In this document: piece by piece, positions 60,381-64,000 of the stretch
Numbering within the stretch: position 1 is the first letter of the stretch
Layout: every line of letters begins with the position of its first letter
Origin: Curtobacterium sp. 9128
Lineage (GTDB): Bacteria; Actinomycetota; Actinomycetes; Actinomycetales; Microbacteriaceae
Assembly (NCBI RefSeq): GCF_007673775.1
Contig: NZ_VEAF01000001.1
Location: 434,001 to 498,000 of the forward strand
Direction of reading: 5' to 3'
Length of the DNA: 64,000 bases
Program-made: the position numbers and the translations under genes
Notes under the pieces: generated by a model
Told to the model about the DNA's origin: nothing
Databases searched by the model: none
What the model saw: the letters and a program-made list of their open reading frames with translations, nothing else

Positions 60381-61531
60381 CCGCCGCTGTGGTGCAGCTC
60401 GGCGGCGGCGAGGACCTTGCGGAACTCGGAGTCGACGTCACGGCTCTCGAGCCAGCGGTCGGGCAGCGCCGTGCGCTTCGGGTGACCGGCACGACCGCGG
60501 GGACCCTCGGCGTCGGCGCCCGGGTACGGCGCCGCGGCGTCGAGCTGCCCGAGCAGGTCGTCGATCTCCTGCAGGCTCGACGCCATCGCGAGGCCGGAGC
60601 GCACGTCGCCACCGATCGGGTACCCCTTGAAGTACCAGGCGACGTGCTTCCGGACGTCGCGGCAGCCGTGCTCTTCCGATCCGAAGAACTCGACCAGGAG
60701 CTCGGCGTGCCGACGGAAGCCGGCAGCGACCTCCCCGAGGGTCGGCATGTACCGCAGTCCCTCGCCGCGGAACGCCGCAGCGAGGTCGCCGAACAACCAC
60801 GGCCGACCGAGGCAGCCACGTCCGACGACGACGCCGTCGGCCCCGGTCTCGTCGACCATCCGGAGCGCGTCCGCGGCGGACCAGATGTCACCGTTGCCGA
60901 GCACCGGGATGTCGGTGATCGTCTCCTTCAGCGTGGCGATCGCCGACCAGTCGGCGTGGCCGGAGTAGTGCTCGTTCGCGGTGCGGGCGTGCAGCGAGAC
61001 CGCGGCGACGCCGGCGTCCCGCGCGATGCGGGCGGCGTCGAGGTAGGTGAGGTGGTCGGCGTCGATGCCCTTGCGCATCTTGACCGTGACGGGGACGTCA
61101 CCAGCGGCGCGCACGGTCTTGGTCACGAGCTCGCGGAAGAGGTCGAGCTTCCACGGGAGCGCGGCGCCACCGCCCTTGCGCGTGACCTTCGGCACCGGGC
61201 ACCCGAAGTTGAGGTCGATGTGGTCGGCGCGGTCCTCGGCGACGAGGATCGTGGCGGCCTCGGCCACGGTGTTCGGCTCGACGCCGTACAGCTGGATCGA
61301 CCGCGGGGTCTCGGACTCGTGGTGCTGGATGAGCTGCATCGAGACCGGCGTCCGCTCCACGAGGGCGCGGGACGTGATCATCTCGCACACGTACAGGCCG
61401 GCGCCGTACTCGCGGCAGAGCCGGCGGTACGCCATGTTCGTGATGCCCGCCATCGGCGCGAGCACGACGGGCACGTCGACCTCGATCGGGCCGATGCGCA
61501 GGGGCTTCCGGGGAGCTTGAGTGATGGTCAT
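60377..61531 (-). CDS. dusB: tRNA-dihydrouridine synthase
   Basis: 384 residues. FMN-dependent TIM barrel that reduces uridines in the tRNA D loop. VVLAPMAGITNMAYRRLCRE binds FMN, catalytic C111 lies in LNFGCPVPKVTRKGGGAAL, and ISVHART-type segment VSLHARTANEHYSG and GNGDIWSAADA follow. The C-terminal helical domain (about 265-384) recognises tRNA. Divergent from the deacylase gene at 61579 with only 47 bp between starts. Confidence 0.95.
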   Translation of the reverse strand: MTITQAPRKPLRIGPIEVDVPVVLAPMAGITNMAYRRLCREYGAGLYVCEMITSRALVERTPVSMQLIQHHESETPRSIQLYGVEPNTVAEAATILVAEDRADHIDLNFGCPVPKVTRKGGGAALPWKLDLFRELVTKTVRAAGDVPVTVKMRKGIDADHLTYLDAARIARDAGVAAVSLHARTANEHYSGHADWSAIATLKETITDIPVLGNGDIWSAADALRMVDETGADGVVVGRGCLGRPWLFGDLAAAFRGEGLRYMPTLGEVAAGFRRHAELLVEFFGSEEHGCRDVRKHVAWYFKGYPIGGDVRSGLAMASSLQEIDDLLGQLDAAAPYPGADAEGPRGRAGHPKRTALPDRWLESRDVDSEFRKVLAAAELHHSGG

Positions 61532-61578
61532 ACGGGCTCCATTCTCCCACGTCGGCGCGCGCCGGTAGCGTTCTCCCC

Positions 61579-62061
61579 ATGACGACCGACGCCATCGCCC
61601 GATTCGACGCCGACGCAGCAGCCCGAGGCCTCCGGGTCGAGGTGGTCGAGCGCCCGGCAGCGGACTCCCTGGCCGGGGCCGCCGACCTGCTCGGCATCAC
61701 CCCGGGCGACGTCGTCAAGACCCTCGTCGTGAAACGGCACGACGGCGACTTCGTCCTCGCGCTCGTCCCCGGCGGCCGCAGCATCGCGTGGAAGAAGCTC
61801 CGCGCGGTCGTCGGCGTCAACAAGCTGTCGATGCCCGACGCCGCCACCGCGCTCCAGGCGACCGGCTACGAACGCGGCACGATCACGCCCATCGGCGCCA
61901 CCGGGGACCTGCCGGTGTTCGCCGACGAGCGCATCGTCGGCCGTCGGGTCGCCCTCGGCGCCGGACGCCACGGTGCGAGCGCGTTCGTCGATGCGGACGA
62001 CCTCATCGCCGCCTACGGCGCGACCGTGGCCGACATCACCGACGAGGAACCGCAGCGCTAG
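61579..62061 (+). CDS. YbaK/EbsC-type aminoacyl-tRNA deacylase
   Basis: A 160-residue editing-domain protein: ITPGDVVKTLVVKRHDGDFV with the conserved Lys, and VGVNKLSMPDAATALQATGY then GTITPIG ... RRVALGAGRHG typical of YbaK (Cys-tRNA-Pro deacylase). It clears mischarged tRNAs. The ATG lies about 9 nt after TAGCGT, so the mRNA may be leaderless. Its stop codon overlaps the 3' end of the convergent 49-residue ORF by 4 bp. Confidence 0.92.
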   Translation: MTTDAIARFDADAAARGLRVEVVERPAADSLAGAADLLGITPGDVVKTLVVKRHDGDFVLALVPGGRSIAWKKLRAVVGVNKLSMPDAATALQATGYERGTITPIGATGDLPVFADERIVGRRVALGAGRHGASAFVDADDLIAAYGATVADITDEEPQR

Positions 62062-62207
62062 TCCGGGACCTCCGACCAGTCCCCCTCGGCGCCGGGCACG
62101 AAGCACGAGTCGCCCTCGCACACGACGGCGTCCGCCAGCAGCGGCTGCAGCCCCGGCACGGCCTGGAGGCTCGGTGCGGCCTGTGCGCGCACGTCGAGGT
62201 CCGTCAT
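62058..62207 (-). CDS. 49-residue small protein coupled to the DsbA-type gene
   Basis: A short ORF starting ATGA over the stop of the DsbA/FrnE gene at 62204. It reads MTDLDVRAQAAPSLQAVPGL and later VVCEGDSCFVPGAEGDW, with two cysteines spaced C-x4-C. Coupling by overlap and typical codon use support translation. Small proteins with a C-x(n)-C-x-VP tail often follow such oxidoreductases in Microbacteriaceae, but that is recollection, not a search. It may be a substrate or partner of the thiol oxidoreductase. Function unknown. Confidence 0.55.
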   Translation of the reverse strand: MTDLDVRAQAAPSLQAVPGLQPLLADAVVCEGDSCFVPGAEGDWSEVPD

Positions 62208-62926
62208 CGGGTCGCCTCCACGTCCGCGCTCGCGTCGTCCGCGGCCCGTGCGGCCGCCTCGGCGACCTCCGCCGGTGTCGACTCGCGCAGCGCGACGACC
62301 TGCCGGAGCACCTGCTCGAACGCCGCCGGGTCCTGGGCGCCGGAGACGCCGTACTTGCCGTCGATCACGAAGAACGGCACCCCGTTGATGCCGTATGCCT
62401 GAGCCTGCGCCTGGTCGGCCCGGACGTCGGCCAGCTTGGCGTCGTCGCGGAGCGTGGCGAGGACCTCGTCGCGGTCGAGGCCGACCTCCGCCGCCAGGGA
62501 CGCCAGCGACTCGTCCTGCCCGACGTGTTCGCCGCGCTCGAAGTACGCGGTGAAGAGCCGCTCGACCATCTCGAGCTGCTTGCCGTGCTGCTTGGCGAGG
62601 TGGATGACCTGGTGGGCCTTGACCGTGTTGGTGTGGCGGAGCGCGTCGTAGTCGTAGTGGAGCCCGACCGAGCCCGCGATGCCCGCGACCTGGTCGATCA
62701 TCTGCTGGGCCTGCTGCACCGGCAGGCCCTTGTGCCGGGAGAGGAACTCGGCCTCGGTGCCCTCGAAGTCCACGGGGGTGTCCGGGCTCAGCTCGAACGA
62801 GTGGTACTCGACCTCGACGGGTGAACCGAAGGCTGCCACGCCCGCCTCGAACTTGCGCTTGCCGATGTAACACCAGGGGCACGCGATGTCGGACCAGACG
62901 TCGACCTTCACGGAGTCGTTGCTCAT
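62204..62926 (-). CDS. DsbA family oxidoreductase (FrnE-like)
   Basis: 240 residues from the ATG at 62926. Thioredoxin fold with CPWC at residues 16-19 in WSDIACPWCYIGKRKFE, an inserted helical domain (about 60-165), and cis-Pro motif NGVPFFVIDGKYGVSGAQ. No signal peptide, so a cytoplasmic FrnE-type protein as in polyketide and stress contexts rather than secreted DsbA. The C-terminal 30 residues are Ala/Glu-rich. Coupled to the small ORF at 62058. Confidence 0.92.
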   Translation of the reverse strand: MSNDSVKVDVWSDIACPWCYIGKRKFEAGVAAFGSPVEVEYHSFELSPDTPVDFEGTEAEFLSRHKGLPVQQAQQMIDQVAGIAGSVGLHYDYDALRHTNTVKAHQVIHLAKQHGKQLEMVERLFTAYFERGEHVGQDESLASLAAEVGLDRDEVLATLRDDAKLADVRADQAQAQAYGINGVPFFVIDGKYGVSGAQDPAAFEQVLRQVVALRESTPAEVAEAAARAADDASADVEATR

Positions 62927-63006
62927 GCTGACGACAACGCCGGCGCGGTGCGCGTATTCCGGTGCACGGTTCCCCGTGCCGCCGCGCACCGGCCGCGCGC
63001 CGGGGG

Positions 63007-64000
63007 CTACGCGCCGAGCAGGCGCTCGGCCAGGTACCCCTGCAGCCGGTCGAGCGACACGCGCTCCTGGCTCATCGAGTCGCGCTCGCGCACGGTGACC
63101 GCGCGGTCCTCGAGCGTGTCGAAGTCGACCGTGATGCAGAACGGCGTGCCGATCTCGTCGTGACGGCGGTAGCGGCGGCCGATCGCACCCGCGTCGTCGA
63201 AGTCCACGTTCCAGACCTGGCGGAGGTCGTCGGCGAGGCCTCGGGCGACGGGCGACAGCTGCTCGTTGCGGGACAGCGGCAGGACGGCGGCCTTGACCGG
63301 GGCCAGCCGCGGGTCGAGCCGGAGCACGGTGCGCTTGTCGACGCCACCCTTCGCGTTCGGGGCCTCGTCCTCGTGGTAGGCGTCGATGAGGAACGCCATC
63401 AGCGCGCGGGTCAGACCGAACGACGGCTCGATGACGTACGGCACGTACTTCTCGTTGGCGGCCTGGTCGAAGTACCGCAGGTCCTTGCCGGAGGCCGTGA
63501 TGTGGTTCTGCAGGTCGAAGTCGGTGCGGTTCGCGACGCCCATGAGCTCGCCCCACTCCGAGCCCTGGAACCCGAACCGGTACTCGATGTCGGCGGTGGC
63601 GTCCGAGTAGTGCGCACGCTCCCCGTCCGGCACGTCGAACCGGCGGAGGTTCTCGGGGTCGATGCCGAGGTCGGTGTACCAGGCGACCGAGTCGGCGATC
63701 CACTGCTCGTAGTGCTCCCCCGCGGTGGCCGGCGGGACGAAGTACTCGATCTCCATCTGCTCGAACTCGCGGGTGCGGAAGATGAAGTTGCCGGGGGTGA
63801 TCTCGTTGCGGAACGCCTTGCCGACCTGACCGATGCCGAACGGGGGCTTCATGCGGCTGGTGGTGACGACCTGCGCGAAGTCGGTGAAGATGCCCTGCGC
63901 GGTCTCCGGGCGGAGGAAGTTCAGGCCCTCCTCGGACTCGACCGGGCCGAGGTAGGTCTTCAGCATGCCGGAGAACTCACGGGGCTCGGTCCACTGGCCG
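63007..64000 (-). CDS. glyS: Glycyl-tRNA synthetase, 3' part (cut by window end)
   Basis: The C-terminal 330 or so residues of the homodimeric (eukaryote-like) class II GlyRS. The reading frame continues through the window edge ([13 protein letters not shown]). Visible: [16 protein letters not shown], the motif 2 region [20 protein letters not shown], motif 3 and [20 protein letters not shown], then the anticodon-binding domain ([20 protein letters not shown] to [21 protein letters not shown]). Charges tRNA-Gly. The 5' part lies beyond 64000. Confidence 0.96.
   Translation of the reverse strand, partial: GQWTEPREFSGMLKTYLGPVESEEGLNFLRPETAQGIFTDFAQVVTTSRMKPPFGIGQVGKAFRNEITPGNFIFRTREFEQMEIEYFVPPATAGEHYEQWIADSVAWYTDLGIDPENLRRFDVPDGERAHYSDATADIEYRFGFQGSEWGELMGVANRTDFDLQNHITASGKDLRYFDQAANEKYVPYVIEPSFGLTRALMAFLIDAYHEDEAPNAKGGVDKRTVLRLDPRLAPVKAAVLPLSRNEQLSPVARGLADDLRQVWNVDFDDAGAIGRRYRRHDEIGTPFCITVDFDTLEDRAVTVRERDSMSQERVSLDRLQGYLAERLLGA

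Overview
The window reads as ordinary chromosome from a high-GC actinobacterium, most likely Microbacteriaceae and perhaps Curtobacterium. This is inferred from very high GC, frequent GTG starts, near-leaderless promoters, a PucR-type regulator next to fabD-fabH-acpP-fabF, DUF3145 after fabF, a homodimeric pyruvate dehydrogenase E1, and the dgt/dnaG/dusB/glycyl-tRNA synthetase neighbourhood. No tool was run; every family call is by motif recognition.

Layout. 1-3.3 kb: a universal stress protein, then a DUF6153, DUF305 and permease group behind a CsoR-like palindrome, which looks like a copper-response locus. 3.3-5.3 kb: a P-loop kinase and a decayed stretch in which the first half of an MFS transporter is joined to the tail of an unrelated protein. 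5.3-13.9 kb: an accessory island with a tyrosine integrase, an excisionase-like HTH protein, a PIN protein coupled to an ImmA/IrrE-like protein that has lost its zinc motif, several unknowns, and an AAA_13 ATPase (PrrC/RloC-like) lying between an intact tRNA-Val(TAC) and a truncated tRNA-Val(TAC). 13.9-18.4 kb: a compact carrier-protein cassette (phosphopantetheinyl transferase, carrier protein, acyl-CoA dehydrogenase, amino acid:carrier protein ligase homolog, double hydrolase). 19.4-31.5 kb: an 11-gene leftward operon for import and breakdown of an unidentified compound (GntR regulator, peptide-type ABC importer, deacetylase, amidohydrolase, racemase, PfkB kinase, SIS isomerase, BtpA/SgcQ protein), read from a strong promoter beside an ordered palindromic repeat array (31.7-32.0 kb).

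32-48 kb is mainly core: a lipoprotein, a hydrolase, AhpE-like peroxiredoxin, aceE, fasR-fabD-fabH-acpP-fabF, DUF3145, DUF1684, an AI-2E family transporter, a CAT-anticodon tRNA, a GT4 glycosyltransferase, a DMT transporter and peptide deformylase. 48-57 kb holds tRNA-Asn and a second peptide-type ABC operon, with a hairpin after the binding-protein gene, an unusual second ATPase and a 2-hydroxyacid dehydrogenase. 57-64 kb is housekeeping: dnaG, dgt, dusB, a YbaK-type deacylase, a DsbA/FrnE-type protein with a coupled 49-residue protein, and the 3' part of the glycyl-tRNA synthetase gene.

The best candidates for undescribed biology are the carrier-protein cassette, the island with the AAA_13 gene between tRNA-Val genes and the PIN/ImmA-like pair, the 11-gene operon, and the 56-bp palindromic repeat array.
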